Made by a program: the position numbers and the translations under genes
Origin: Channa striata
Lineage: Eukaryota; Chordata; Actinopteri; Anabantiformes; Channidae
DNA length: 64,000 nt
Direction: 5' to 3'
Assembly: GCA_033026295.1 (NCBI GenBank)
Contig: CM065176.1
Location: forward strand, 4,783,705 to 4,847,704
In this document: positions 26,001-41,000 of the stretch, piece after piece
How positions within the stretch are numbered: position 1 is the first letter of the stretch
Layout: every line of letters begins with the position of its first letter
The notes under the pieces: model-generated
What the model saw: only the letters and a program-made list of their open reading frames with translations
The model's database searches: none
Told to the model about the DNA's origin: nothing

Positions 26001-29000
26001 GACAAATAATAAGGTAATTTGAAATTTTGTTGCAAAAAAGTTGTCTTTGGTATCGGGATAATCATGTCTTAACCTAGACAGAGGTGCAAAAACATACGTC
26101 TGAAGTACAAGTCCAGAATTTTGCATGGAAATTGAACAGAATGAGCAAAGTGTGTGTGTGTGCGTGTGTGTGAGTGCATGCATGTGTGGAATGTTCTCAT
26201 TAGTAAAAATAATAGTGGCACAATATATCGCAAATGACAGACAACGCTAGGAGGGGTAATTAAACAGATGTTTGGTGAAAGATACAGTACATTAGTGTGA
26301 ATGTGTGTGTGTATTCGTGCCAATGCAGTGCTCATGGCTAGAACTGCGATAAGTTTCTAATTGCTCTTGAACTAATTCCAAAGAGCGCACACGATGCCAG
26401 AGTGTGTGACTATTCAGACACGTCAGCCGGGCTTTAAAGAGGCACATAAAGGAAGCCATCACAAAACAATTATGTTGATTAAAATTTGCACAATAGTATC
26501 AGAATTTTAATTATGATTTAAAGTTTATTCAGTGGGTCACAAGGGAAGGTTTTTTCCAACTTTTATCAACCAGCTAATTAACAGTTTTATATTATGAGTA
26601 ATCAAGATGAAACATAATTATTTATGTGACATTTTCATTATCACTGATTCATTGATTTCTGTAAAAATGTGTATGTTTTGTTGATTGTCCTGACTATAAA
26701 AGTCTGTAGATTGTAAACAGAATGTTTTCTTTGTTTACTTCCAACCCAACAGATCCCATTATTCTATAGAAAAAAGTCTTGAATTTTTGCCTTGGAGGAA
26801 TGCTCAGGCAGCTTCTTAGCAGAAAACGTTGACAGACAGTTGTTTTGTGAAGCTCCGATACATCAACTTTTTCATAAACACGAGAGAATCAGCATTATTT
26901 TTAGTAGTCTATACCATTTTCTCAACCAACAGTAAAACATTAAATCCTTTGTTCAAGTAAAGGCACCAGCAAGAGGAGGAGGACACGGTATAATAAAATA
27001 AAAACGTGATGAATAAATAATCATCACATCCTCTAAGATCTTAAGTGTTGGTGACAAGTTCACGGCCAATTTCATGTAAAGTTTGAATTCGTTGGCCACA
27101 AAGGTCAGCGTTATCCCCAGACTGCACTAAGAAAGAGGATTTCATTTATTCATGCTAGATAAAACCTCTGTTTAAGCCACAGTCTTAGTTATTCAGGTTA
27201 CAGTTTTTGGTAAAGAGAGGATAGATATTGTCTTGACTTTATTTAAGTGCCTTGAGATGACGTTGTTGTAAACTGGCACTATATAAAAAAAGTTAAATTG
27301 AATTGAATTGAACTGAATATAATTGAACTGAACTGAACTGAATTGAATTGAACTGAATTGAATTGAGCGCACATCCAAACCATGGCGAATCGTCCTGACA
27401 GGTCTGACTCATGCAGTGACATTGGAACCCTTACCGGGTCGTTGCAAAAACGCTACACAAACAGACAGCTCATCTCACCCAATCTGCTATTTAGAGGGAC
27501 CTAACACACAATTTCAGAGGTGAACTGACGGACATTTTAATGATAAGATTCACTTCCAGCAAACAAAGCTTTACTCAGCTTTACTGAGACTTTATTGGTC
27601 GTGGGATTTAAGTTGTGCATTGATGTTGCTTTTCTGGTTATTCGTTCCATTCACAGGCTGTTGCTCAGTGCATGTCTGTAATTTATAAACTGCTAACATG
27701 CGTTAACGTGACTCATGTTAGAAACCACAGTTTCCTGACGATGTCGTCAGTCTGTGGTCAAGCCATGTCCACCTGCAAATCATGGTGAACGGAGCCACAT
27801 ATTTTGCAGCAGTAAATACGACAGAAAAAGTTCCCAGTGACAGTTGGCTCAGGACGGAGGACGGGGACAAAATGTAAGAATGCTGTGGCTCAGTGTTTAC
27901 GTATAAGGTTGTCCAATGAGGAAGCTAATAAGAAAAGGTAAATATCCATGGAATGGTGTGATCATGTCCCGCTCAGGTCCCTTCAGTGGACCTGACAGTG
28001 AGTGACACTTACAGGTTGAGGGGCTGCCACGCCGGCCACTGAGCCTTAGTTTTAATCACAGTCAGGACCTCATCTCCCTGTGGAAAAACAGAGACAGAGA
28101 GAGAGAGAGCTACAAGTAAATTTTCATTAAAGAAATAAGGGCTGAAATGGACATGACTGAGAGTGAGTACTCCCACGTAAGGACAGCAAAGCGTCCTCCA
28201 CTTTTCAAAGGCTTTAAGAGCCAGGACAAAGTGTGTCTCTTATCAGGACCAAATGATTCTGTGATTCAGTGTCGTCTGTCATTCTAGAGAGGAGTCTGTG
28301 CAACCACACAGCAAGCGGCGCTTTCTTCAGTCTCTGTAAAATTACACCCACTTTATGGACTGCACAACACATTATCCATTGTAACGCGTCAGATATAATC
28401 TTTGAGCAAAAAGCAGGAAGACAGACGATACATTCGGTGAGGCACAGCAGTTGATTAAACCTAAAGTGGAAAGTCCAACTGTGCCTTTCTGTTTTAATAA
28501 GAGCCTTTGTTTTTCTCCACTCCTCCATCGTTGTGTGTCCTCCTCTTTTAAACACACACATAAACACACAGCAGACTCAGTTTGGGAGATGCCAAAAAAA
28601 GATCTTTTTTTCTGCTTGACTGAAGGTTCCACAGTCGCCTTGAAAGCCTCCTCTCTTCCCTGGGGTGGTGTGTGGAGAAAACAAGCGTGTGAGAGCGATG
28701 TGTGTGTTGGAAAGAAGTTGTATGAGTGTTTGTGTGTGTGTGCGTTTGTGGATGAAAACAAAAGTTTATAACTCAGTGTCCATCTTCTGTTCAGAGCCGC
28801 CCGGGGTTCTGCAGCCTCCATCCCTCTAGCACACACAAACAGATGGACACACACAGATACGGTATGTACTGTATATGAAAGTGAAGAGGGACAGGAACAC
28901 ACAAACTTGTATGGAGTCAAAAAAGACTGAGTCAGGGAGGGTGGGAGCCAGAGACACAACAGAATCGGGAATTTGTTTCCACCTGACGAACAAGACAGGG

Positions 29001-32000
29001 AGGATAGGTTAAAAAAACACAGTATTGTAAGTTGGGTTTTCGGAACAGAGGTTGTTTTCTTCAACCTGAGTTCAGGAGTTCAGCTATTTCAAGTCCAGTT
29101 GCCAGTGAACAAGCACCTTTGGGTTATGCAAGACATAAATGAACCAAGATGAAAACATCACTGAAAAGGTTTAAGAGTCTATAAATGTGGCGGAAACGTC
29201 GATGGAAACACGTGTAAGACAGCGTTGAGACAGCTCTGTGTAAGTGAAAGGACGTGGGGTTGTGTGGACACTGCTGTGGTGAATGAGACTGAGCAAGTAA
29301 AGCTGGTACGAAGGTATCGAAACTCATCAAGAGTCAAGGATAAAGTGATTCGATTTTGTGGGTCAAAGGTCGAGGTGATGTCCTATACAAGTATTGTAAA
29401 CATAACATCTGAGGAGCACCTTGAGGGGATTCCCTCATTCACGAATGTCCCCTGGACCCGTGAATGAACGGATTAGAACATGACTCACACACAGACATTC
29501 ATGTCAACTACAACTTGACTGGTTGTCGAAGGAACACATCCGCAACGCAGTAACTCTGCCTTCTTTTTAACTTAAGAGTCAAAGAGTAACACTTTATTTC
29601 AAAGAAGAGATGATTACAAAAGGCTCATTCTGGAAAGCACATGTTTGTCATTTAGTTTGAGAGCTCATCATCATCACATCAAGTTTTCACAGATTTTTAT
29701 AGTCACGCAAAGAAACCTTTAGCTATTTTATAGCCCAATCAGACACCGTGTGGCGGTGCAAATATTAGAGACCAGCATCACTGTGGTTCACACTCAGCAC
29801 AAGTAAGGAAAAATATGGACATTTCAATATTATAAAATTTTATAATATAAAAAGATTCTAATGTTGACTTACTCCAAAAAAGTCCAATATCACCACTCCA
29901 ATGAAAAAAGTCAAATAGGAGAAATCTAATTTCAGTTCTTCACAGAGTCTGAAAGGTTCGGGAAAGGTCACTGGAAGACGTCAGCTTAAGTTTCACACTG
30001 CGCCACAATTATTATTCAACACACTGCATAACTAAGTGATTTTTATTTTCAAACACTACTTATCAGCTTAGTCCTTTTTCCACTGGGAAACCACTACACC
30101 CACAAATCGCAGTTAGATGCGACACTTTACCGCAGTTGGCCGTGTTTTTCCAGCCTTAGAAGCTCAAATGCAAGAAGCCAGTAATTACACATTCCCCACT
30201 TTCTAGATAAACATGTTGCAGGTAATTTTCTCCATCATTTTCCTTCACTCCATCCACCATGTGCCATTATCGGAACCTCTCAGTACTTTGGTTCGATTTA
30301 GGCTAAAAGAAAAGCCTTCCTGCCAAACAGTCCCCTACATTTTAGGGCATCCTCAATATCATGTGATATAAAGTGCTTCATGAGTGCTAGTAGGAGATGC
30401 ATATCTTCCTGTAATGGTCTTGTTTGTTTATGGTAATTATGGTAATAGCACAAAATGACAGTGATTTACCAATGTTTAAATGCACATTAGATTTTCATGA
30501 ATGTTTTCACGGCGAAGAGGAAGAGAGGGAGATTTGAGTTGGTGAAGCTGGTCAGGTAGAGAAAAGAGAAAAGGGGAAGGGTGGAAAAGGGAAACATCAA
30601 GTATCCAGAGTCCAAAAAACGAGACATGGAGGAGGAGAGGGACGGAAAAAAGGGACATAGCTGAAAAGACAGAGAAAGGCGAGAAAAGACGAGAGGGGGA
30701 TAAAAAGTTAAAGACGGAGGAAGAGACACACAATAAGAATGAGACTGAGGCAAACTTGATCAGGCTCGAGGGAGTCACAGCTGAGGACAGAGGGAGAAGC
30801 GACAAGAACGCACTTAATGAAGCTCCTCAAAAAAGGAGCTGAGACACAAAAACACACACATCCAGTTAAATAGCCGCACACTCGTCCATTCAGCCTACAC
30901 GTCCTAGGATAATCACTCTCCCCCGCTCCCTCTTTTTCTTACTTACTTGGCCTCTGTTCCAGCCATCCTCTCTCTTTTCTTTCCATTTAAGTCCTCCGTC
31001 AGCATTATTTTCACTGATATAACATGGGTGAACGTTTTACTGTATAAACTCCTTTTCAGGCAGCAATGGGACCTAAAAGTTTGCAGCACATGAGAGACAC
31101 AAGCTGAAGTTATGCCAGAAGTTATGTTTTTTTGCCTCCTGGTTTGTGTATTTGGTCACAAACTACAGTTCTGCACATAAAAAACTAATGTTATGATGGT
31201 GATAGTAAGATAGTCAGCGAAATTATTAAATCTCATCCTAAATGAAACATAAATGTATGTAATAAACCTGTGTAGCAACTCATCTATGAGTCGATGAAAC
31301 ATTTCTCTGACGGCTACAAATGTCAACCTCACTGTGGTGCTAGAAGAGCTATTCTGTACTACATTTCATGGTAATCCTCCAACAGTTGTCGTATTTCAGT
31401 GTGAACGTCCACAGACTGAACACTGCACAGCCAACACCCGATAAATGAATCGATAATACCGACACAAGCATTTAGCACCGAGCGTGTGTGTGTGTGAGCT
31501 TGTGCTACTGCGACTGGATTCCGTCAAGGTGACTCTCTCTTGCTTGAGTGACTCTGTCCGAGATCTGCTGCTATTCATGTTCTGTCAGACGTGGCAGGTG
31601 TGACAGCAGTGAAAACACATTTTACAAAGAAATTACAAAGATTTGTAAGTGGCACCGCCGGCCTGCACACAGGTACATGGCGCCGAGGTGAAGGCCTGAG
31701 CAAACGAGACCCGTGGCTCACTGCTGTCCTTGCAGCATGTGGGCCGTGACAGCAAATATAAAATCTATATCTGGAGCATCAGACTGATGGATGGGAAGAT
31801 GGTGACGGGGTAAAGGACAGAGAGAGATACCGAGAGTGCTGCACAGAAGATGGACACATGTAATAGGAGAGATAGTAAAAAGCCCAAACAATAGCTGGAT
31901 TTTAAACTGCATGTTTTCCAATTATCATTTGTCACTAATTAAATGGTAGAGCTGCATAAACAACAGCAATATTTCGAGCACTGTAATTGAAATGTCAACT

Positions 32001-35000
32001 TTTCTAGAGGCGTCTGATGAGTGCCAGATATTTCAGTTATGTTCCACACTAACAAGAATTTGTGTTCTGTCCTCCACAAGAACCTTCCACACTGACCTTT
32101 TCACGTTATAACTGTGAGCTGTTGTTAAAACACACCACAAACGTGGATATTAAACTTGCCACAGCTGTTAATTTGGAAAATTCAAGCTCCAACATTAAAC
32201 TTGGGGTGTTGTAAGAGCGCTCTTCCTGTCTCTGCTCTGAAACAGCTTTACCTCGCTCTTCATGCCCCACCACACTCTGCACAGAGTGTAGAATTTTTTT
32301 TTTAATGATCTGAAGGACAAGGCTTTTTTAAGACACTTGAGAATTTGACTTCTCCATACGATCAGTGCTGCAGTACATTTTCAAAAAAATATGAGAAAAA
32401 TATTGCACACTGTAGCTTTAAACTATACCATAGCTGAGATAAAAAAAACAAAATTTGGTCCTCACACACACACAGACACAAACAAATTGTAGTTTTAAAT
32501 GCAGCAGAAACAATACGTAAACCCAACAGAGTACAGCCATGTGTTTACATGACCAGTAAATTCAAGTCATATTTTTGTCTACCCAATAAATTCTACAGCA
32601 ATATTTACTCCATTCCTTTAGTTTTGTTTTTAAAAAAATCATGAACACTGAACTAAAAGGTGTTATGAAGCTCATTACGCAAATCATTAAATGAATCACT
32701 GTAATGTCTTGCACATTACTTTCGTTTAAACCATTGTTATTTAAAAATATTCTTCTCACTGTTACTCTGATGCTCTGAAACACACTGTTGCTCCTTTGTA
32801 AGATGGCCATTCTGCCACACTGTATATGCTTTTACATAATTAGCTATACATAATTGATGTACTGTAGAAGATCAGGCATAAATTTCAGTAACACCATCCA
32901 ATTTTAAAATACTTTATATTTGCATAACGGATGAAATCCCATGTTCTATTTGCGCAACATTCTTAAAAATTGGATTACATTTCTCTGAACAGCTGAATAG
33001 AAACATCTTGGCATGAACAGGGCCGAGGCAGACACGCTGTCAGCCTCCACCGTTTCTTCCACATTCCTCTCAGCGGTTTCACTGCTGCTCATTTATCAGT
33101 CGCTCACTTTGGAATGAAGTGTTGCCTTGAGTGACGTGTGATGGCTCTGTATTGTCTTTCCAGACTCCGTATAATAAAGGAAAATGAGCCTGGGGACTTT
33201 GGGGAAAGGTGTCTAATAAAAAATCAACACTGCACTAATGCCATTACAGCTGCACTGAGGCTGTGGAACAGATGGATGGATGGCGGGGCCGATACATTGT
33301 AGCTCAGTCGGATAAAACTCACAGCTTCAGACAAAATGTGGGAACAAACACACACACATACATTAGTGGGTTATTTATCAACCACCAGTTACGTGGATAT
33401 GCAGCCAAGAGCCATACAGTATCATCTGTCCAATTACATTGTAATTTACTTGTCCCTCCAGCTCACTGCTGTAATAACAACCTGTGTTCCCTTATAGCAA
33501 AACCATAAACACATTTGAAATAAACACATCTCATATCTCCTCTAGGAGGCTTACTAGATGCAAATTGCATCTTAACATTCAATAATTTAATTTTTTTAAC
33601 ATGTGTTTTTAACGTTATTTCAAGCCATCTGATTAATTCAGTAGTTTCACAAACAAACAAATGTGTGCTAGACACAATCACTTCACTTCAAACAGAGCGT
33701 CTGTGTTCAAAACAACAGCGCAACGCATCCCACATTAGAAAATAACGTTTTGGGTATTTTCATAATGGCTACAGCGAGGCCACTGGCAAAGGTAATGCAG
33801 AAATATTACGGGTTTAAAAACATGCAGTTTAATGGAAATGTGGCCAATTAAAGTCTTGTGTTTGTGTGGAGAGATAATTCCCCAGTTGTCAGGGACTTCT
33901 TAGTATCATATGTATCAACAGCAAAAACCACTGTTATTACAAACAATCTGATATTTCTTTAGAACATTAGGTGTTTGTGGGTCAAGAGGGGGACAAAGTG
34001 AAGGTGGCTGACCAGGCTCAATCACCCCCCCCCCCACCCACCCCCACCCCTTGGGTAGTGTGGTGTGCTAGGACAGTGTCTCGGGGCTTAAAGATTGCCA
34101 GAGGGAGACACAAGGGTCAAATGGTTAAGGAAGACGTACAAGCGAGGCTGGAGGAAGTCACTTCCTGTGACTGTGGAAACAGGCCTCACAGACTCAGTGG
34201 GAGCAAGTTGACTTAGTCCGACCTCTGGAAAGCTGAGCCACTCAGATTCGCTTTCCTGATCCAGATGGTTTATGGCATGTTCCAAAGCTCATCCAACCTC
34301 CTTGATGCGGCCTGGCAGAAACTCTGGCATGTTCGCTGTGTCAGCAGAGACAGCATAGCACGAGTTGTTGGCCAAAGCCCCTCGGGAAAGGGGGCTACAG
34401 TCCTACTTGTGGCGGTGAAGTCCCTGAGGTACTTAGGGCAGTAACAAATACCATCTGCGCTTGGGGAGAAGTTACAGCAGCGTTTATGATCACCAAGTTG
34501 GATTCTTCGCTTATTCCTGGATTTACAGACGTGGATGGATCTATAATGAAGCCTAAGAATCTAAAGTACAGGTGAAATACTGTCCCCCATGTGCCCGGGT
34601 TAATGTACAGCCCAAAACACAACCTCTAAAAACCACTTACAAACACATTTCCAAAACAGTTAGAATTTACATTATAGATAAAGTAACGAAACATATCCAC
34701 TGTTGAAACAGCCTCGTGTTTGGAGGGCATTTGGGAATTGAGGAAACCAAGTAGTTTAATTTTGAAATCTTTTCACATTCTGACTCATAGAAGTTCAGCT
34801 ACTCCACAGTTCAGGGCCTCGTGTGTCACATTTGTCACTTCATAATGCTCCAAATGGTTTTTGATGGATGACAGGTCTGGGCTGCAGACAAGGCAGTTTA
34901 GCGCTGACTCTTTTGCTCTGGAGCAATACTGTTGTAATATGTGTAAATTGTGGTTTGACATTTTGTTGCTGAAATAAGCAAGAAATAAACCACCTCCCCT

Positions 35001-38000
35001 GAAAAAAGGATAGCGGCATACGTCGATCAGCCACAACCGTATCACCACATGGTAGTTTTCCTATAAAAATATGATTTTGTTTTATAAAAATAAATGCTGA
35101 TGTATCATGTGTGTATTATACACAAGTCAGCACATGAAGTGGTTAAATTAAGCTCCACCTTTACCAGCAGTGATCTTTAGCAGAATGTTATTTTTATCTA
35201 CATATTTGCCATAATTTACATAATTATTATTGTTCAAAAGATACTGTTTGTTCAAAAGATACTGTTTTACTTTTACTTTTTTTGTACTTTTACAAAGAAA
35301 GGTGAAGTAACAGCATGAAGTTGTACTTGCATTGGAGAATGATTTCAGGCCACCGCTTACACCTTTACTTAAGAACAGAAGTTTGTGTCCTTCTGTCTCC
35401 TCTGTACCACATTTTGTTGTGCAGCTGCGGACTGCTCAGGCTGGACATGCTGACCTTGTCCTCCATGACATTATTAAAACCGCCAGTAATAATGTTGTGG
35501 CTGATTGCGGTACTGTATGCTGCTGCAAAGCCCGTCTCTATTTCAGCAGTAATGATGCCTTCACAGATGTGGAAGTTACTCCTGCACTAATGCATCCCAA
35601 CTCCATTACAGTGCCGCGTTTTGAAATGAGTGCTGATGAAAAGACAAACTAGAGGCACAGTAATTTCAAATTTGTTACTTGAGACCACGGGACAGTTTTT
35701 TCACGTCCAGGATTTCTGGTTGTTTTTATATATTGTTGTTTTTTGCACGATGGAATTTTAGCTTGCATTTGAAGACGCAGTGGCAAAGTGCAATTAGAAA
35801 CCAGTTCCTGAGCCTGTGCAGACATTGCTATTATAAAAATGTGTCTGTCTTAAAGTGCGGTGCCAGTGGCTCACATGTCGAATTTTCCCTGGGCAAGAAA
35901 CTGACACTGAACCCCACTGATCATCAGGAAGGGCATTCGGCATAAAAATATGAAAAATTACCATGCGGACCTATGATTCGACCCTAAAGTTATGGGATAA
36001 GCTGAAAGTAAAAAAAAAAAAAGGCCTGTTTTTAGAGACATGGCACCGGAAGATCACTACCATTAACTGCCGTATTGGTTTTGAAATCAAGAAAATTTTT
36101 TCAATTTCAATTGAGAACAGATATATTGGAGATGATGAACACATTTTTGGCAAAGCTGTGAACCTCACCCTTTACTTAATTCTTAAAGACTCGCTGGATG
36201 CTCTTCTTATACCCAACCATGACACAGATCTGTTGAAAATAAGCTACTGGTTGGCTGCTCCACCAGGTGCTAATTGACATGAAACTGCTTTTCCAGTGTC
36301 CCCATCCCAAGAAGAACATTCTTTTTTTAATACATTTAAGCAATGTAATGAAACCACTCAACACCAAGTCCCAGATTTTGTGAAAAATGTGTTGACATAA
36401 TCTACCATCACTCCCAGTAAGATGTTTATTTAAAAAACTAACTTTCAGAGCATTAAAAACTAAGTTAAAGACTTTGTACGTTGTGCAGCTGAGCGTCTTA
36501 CATAAGTGCACCCACAGTCCTATTCGTGCGTCTTTGTTTTTTGCACTTTGCTACGTGTCATTCTCTGCCAAATGATTCTGTGTGTGTCTGTGTGTGCCTT
36601 TCCTCCAAGATATTATAGCCTGAGGGCCATGTAATCCATCACTACAGTGTCGGGTGTAATATATGACACATTCACCTGAGGAAATATTGTCACGTTAGTC
36701 GGCATTGATCAGTGTTGTGCTTCGTCTTGGCAAACATCTCTGTTTGTTACAAAGAACCAAACAGGTGCCGATTAATAATGAGTGAAGAAGGAAGTTATGC
36801 CTTTTTTTTTTCTGTATGCCAGACGCACAAATACAGCGTTTACTGCAAACCCACTGCATATAAGCATAAGCACTTACTATATTTATATGAGAAAAACAGG
36901 AGCAAAAACACGCCCACAGATCATCCCGTTTGAAAGTGCTAATGTACAACTTACTGATCTGTTTATCTGTTTATCAAGCCATTTAACTTGGAGGCAGTTT
37001 GGCATAATGGATGATGCCACAGATTGAAAAAAGTCATTTACATCAGTAATGTAGGGTTCAAAAAAATGACGGAAAATAAACCAAACCCGCTACGACAGAT
37101 GAGAAAACAAGAAAAAAAGCTTTAAACCTGAGATAAGAAATGAGACGTTACAGCTACAATGAAAATACATCAACTGGCATGAAAGCCCTTTTGAAAACCG
37201 AGGTTTAGCTATAGGAGAAGAAAGCGCTTTGAATTTGCATTTGAAGAAAATCAAAGACGATGTAGTCTGCAGCTCATTAATATCACTTATGGAATCAGGG
37301 TTTTGTACCATCAGGAGCCTTTTTCTCTGTAATTCAGGTGTTGGTGATTGTCATTTCTTTCCATATCTCTTGGGTTAAATCTTTGGGGTGTTTGGGAAAG
37401 GAAAATGTTCACTTCAGTTCCTTTGTGCTGAATGCAGCTTTACTTTGTTATAGCGAGCTTCAGATAATTTATCCAAAATGCAGCTTCAAATCTTTCTTTA
37501 GCTGTAATTTGGGAAGACGTCATTATGTGCTCAACTGAGTACTCATTATTTCCCTTTGGCAGCGAAGGTCCTGATTTTGAAACTGCCTTTGGTCCTTTCA
37601 TTTTCTTTTTTTTTTTTCTATATAGTCTGACCTGAAAGATACAAACCAAAGAATCTGATGTGATGTCTTAATGTTAAAGTGGCTTCATAAGGCTCAAGGA
37701 ACATGTCTGTCTGTCATTTGGACGGTCATGCTGGTCCTGAAGTAACTATCTAAGCAACTACGGGATGGTTTGCAACGAATAAAGAGAATTGAGAATCACG
37801 TGGACTTCAGCGATCCCTTAACTTTTTATTTGTCATATATTGTTTTAAACTATTTGTGATATATCATTATCAAGAGGAAATACCTGAATGGCTCAATTTT
37901 GTGCCACCGTCACTTGAATTTTTTGTGTCCTTTGAATTCATACCAACTGTATTGTCTGTATTTTACCATACACAGAAAGGAGTGTAGTTGTGATCTTTTG

Positions 38001-41000
38001 ACCTTTTTCTGAAGGTTTGCTTCATGTTTCTTTGCATTGTCTCTTGCTCTTTTTTACTACTGATCAAAACAATAAACGGCCTCCACTGAATTAAATTAAG
38101 TAGATTTTAATTAATATGCTTTTTGCTTAACAACACATTGTGTACAGCATTTCTATAATCGCATCAGTCATATTCATATCTTTGTTCTGTGTGCTCTAAA
38201 ATATTTCTGTGTAAATATGTCTGAGTATTAGTATTTGCATTGAAGTCTTTCCCACAAAGCCTGTCAGTTACTCTGTCATTGCAATGAGATCTGACAGCAT
38301 GTGGTTAGCAGGACAACGAGCCACAAACATTGAAATTAAACACCAGCTTGTTATGCTATGATCAGTTCCATGTCAAAAACAACACTTGACGTAACTGTTC
38401 ACCTTGGACTGTAATGATAATGACTAATTGTATGTGGAGAAAATCAGAGCTGCACACTTCCTGTGTAACCAGCAATAAGTCTGAAGTAAATCACCTTGAA
38501 ACCCTGAACTGCAGCAGTCTCCAATCACACCAGTCTGCCGGGGTCCAGCTTACATATCAAATCAGCGACTGATTTATACTCAGACCACCAGGCTGCAGCT
38601 CACCCACCGGTGGGATAAAGAACTAGCAACGCACAAGGTCACAACTGCAACTTCAAAGCAATTTTAAGAGTCACACAAGACATGCAAAAAGTCTAAAAAA
38701 TGAACAATTTTCTGTCAAGTGGGAAAAAACGAACAAATTCAGAACTTTGGAAAAAAAAAGCAGGAAATAAAAAAACAAAAAGCATTTCACGGGAGTCTGA
38801 GAGAAAGACTAAAACGGGCAATGAGGGAGAAGGATGTGGGGTCACGGGGAGTTAGAAAAGTGGAGTTTTGTGAGGGGGAGAGCAGAGAGACGGGAGACGA
38901 GGGAGGTCAGACCGGGAGTGAAAGTCCAGTAATTGCTTTGACCTTGAGCTGAGCCGAGGTGTAATTCAGTCAAAGCGAGGGATGAATTCCATGCCCTCGG
39001 CCGTGTCGCAGGAATAAAGTCACTGCTCGCAGGGATTTTTGTTTATGACCGCTTGGAAAAAAAACACGGAGGGAGGACGAAGAGAGAGTCTGGGGCGGGC
39101 GGGTTTCACGGCCGCCCAGGGAAACTGTTAAATGGAAAAGGTGCACTGAAGGGGTAGTTTAAAGGCCAGAGAAACAAGACAGACTGCAGGAGAAATATTT
39201 GTAACACGGCTGAGGCAGATGGTCTCTGCGACCTGTCAGCCCCGTGATGTTTATGACCACTGATACACTGTTGGAGGACTTGGACAGAGCCAGAGTCTGT
39301 CTCCCTTCTCTATAAGGTTGCAGCCGTTCTGGGGATTTAGAGCAAAGAATACATTACCAGTTTTTTTCCTGCTCATTAAACTTTCATAAGGCTTATAGCC
39401 ACTACAGGAAAATAAGTCATATTCTGAAATGTTTGCACCATGTGACCCACGGTATGAAAAATGATGTTCTATGAGCCTTGTCTTTTTTTGGGGGCCCAAC
39501 ACACACTGCACATTTTCAGTGATAGAAGAAGTGTTCACCTGCTCTATTATAAGCTTTGTATTAAAATGTGCAGTATTGTATTGTACATGAAAATATGTTT
39601 GAATTTTATCTCATCAATTAATAATCTAGCCCATAATTGTTGTTCAGTAGGTGACCTTGCTTTGGGCTCATTATTAGCCATAAAGCTGATAATTAGGCAA
39701 CGTCTAGAAGTTGTAAGACAAAAGCAGGTGAGACCATCATTTCTCCCTGTGAACCAGCAGTAACACTTTTTCTTCTAGCACTGTCACAGTCCCATTTGTG
39801 ATTATTTAAAATGATGATCAGATATGAGTTTTGGGATGACAGCATGTGTCAATTTTTAAAGTTACGTTTAAGTTGTATGCTTCTGTAACACCGAGCAGCA
39901 TGAATGGAGACAACGCAGCAGAGCTCACACAGAAACCTCGTGGCTGGGGAACTGAGAATCACAGCAGATGCCGAGGTGCACAGATGACTGGTCACAATGA
40001 ACGATGGAACTCGCTGCCTGACTCATCCGGTTTGACAGCTACTGTATGTGCTTAGTCCTGAAGTTGATGACATGTGTGGCATCACGCGTACGCTCCTCCC
40101 TGAATATTTGAGCTCTTAAAACAACCTGTTTGTCTAAATGAACGTACAAATATTATCAAATCTCATGAAACAGGAATACTTTTACACTTGTAAGTCACTT
40201 TGGATAAAAGCATCTGACAAATGACTATATATATGTATATATGTGTGTGTTATGCTGACAAGGACAGTTTAAACTAAATCTATCCTGCCTTTTGTACAAA
40301 AATATGGGTTAGAAGTTAGTAAGGATAATAGAAGGACATTTAGGTAATGATTACAGTAGGTTAGTAATGTTAGAACCATTTTAAAATGCAGAACATCTGT
40401 CATGTTTGGTCACTGTAGAACGTTTTGAAAGCTCTGTTTTTTCCACTCAGAGGATGAGTCTAATGATGGGCCAGCTCTGTTTGAAGCTAAATGAGGCAGA
40501 GGGCCGCTCCAGTGCACTTTCCAATCCAGTTGAACCCCCCTTGCTTGCCCAGACACTTCTAAGGTAATGAACCACTGCCACCAGTTGATGCTGACACCCA
40601 AACACATTTTTTTAAGTTATTTTTTTAAGATACGTGTGGAGGCTACTCATTACATCCAGACCTCAAGGTCTTATGTAGGTCTGGTCAACAATTCTTTGAA
40701 ATTCTTTCAACTTCGGGTTCATTGTCTTGCACAAGGACACTTTGACACACAGCCAGGAGAGACTGTGGATCAAGCCACTGACCCTGTGGTCCGTGGACGA
40801 CAAATTGTGATACTGGGGCCCAGTATCAGTGTAATAATTTAAACTGGGGACACACCAAGACAAGCCAAGAATGTTTCCATCAGCTACTACAGATTTTCAG
40901 TCTCTGACAGTCTGGGAGCTTCACACATCTGGAACTAGAAGATCTAATGATAGACACCCCCACAAATCCAGTGAGAACCAAAATTCTTGTGTTTTCTTGT

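Noticed and set aside
28372..29064. 230-codon minus-strand open frame, the longest in the window
   Set aside because: Composition is low-complexity (Ser/Leu/Cys-rich, CVCVHLFVC-like CA-repeat translation). No domain is recognisable, and it lies inside a spon1 intron next to CA-rich DNA. Probably chance.
35315..35652. two overlapping plus-strand open frames of about 100 codons
   Set aside because: The sequence looks moderately complex but no protein family is recognisable and no splice context supports an exon.
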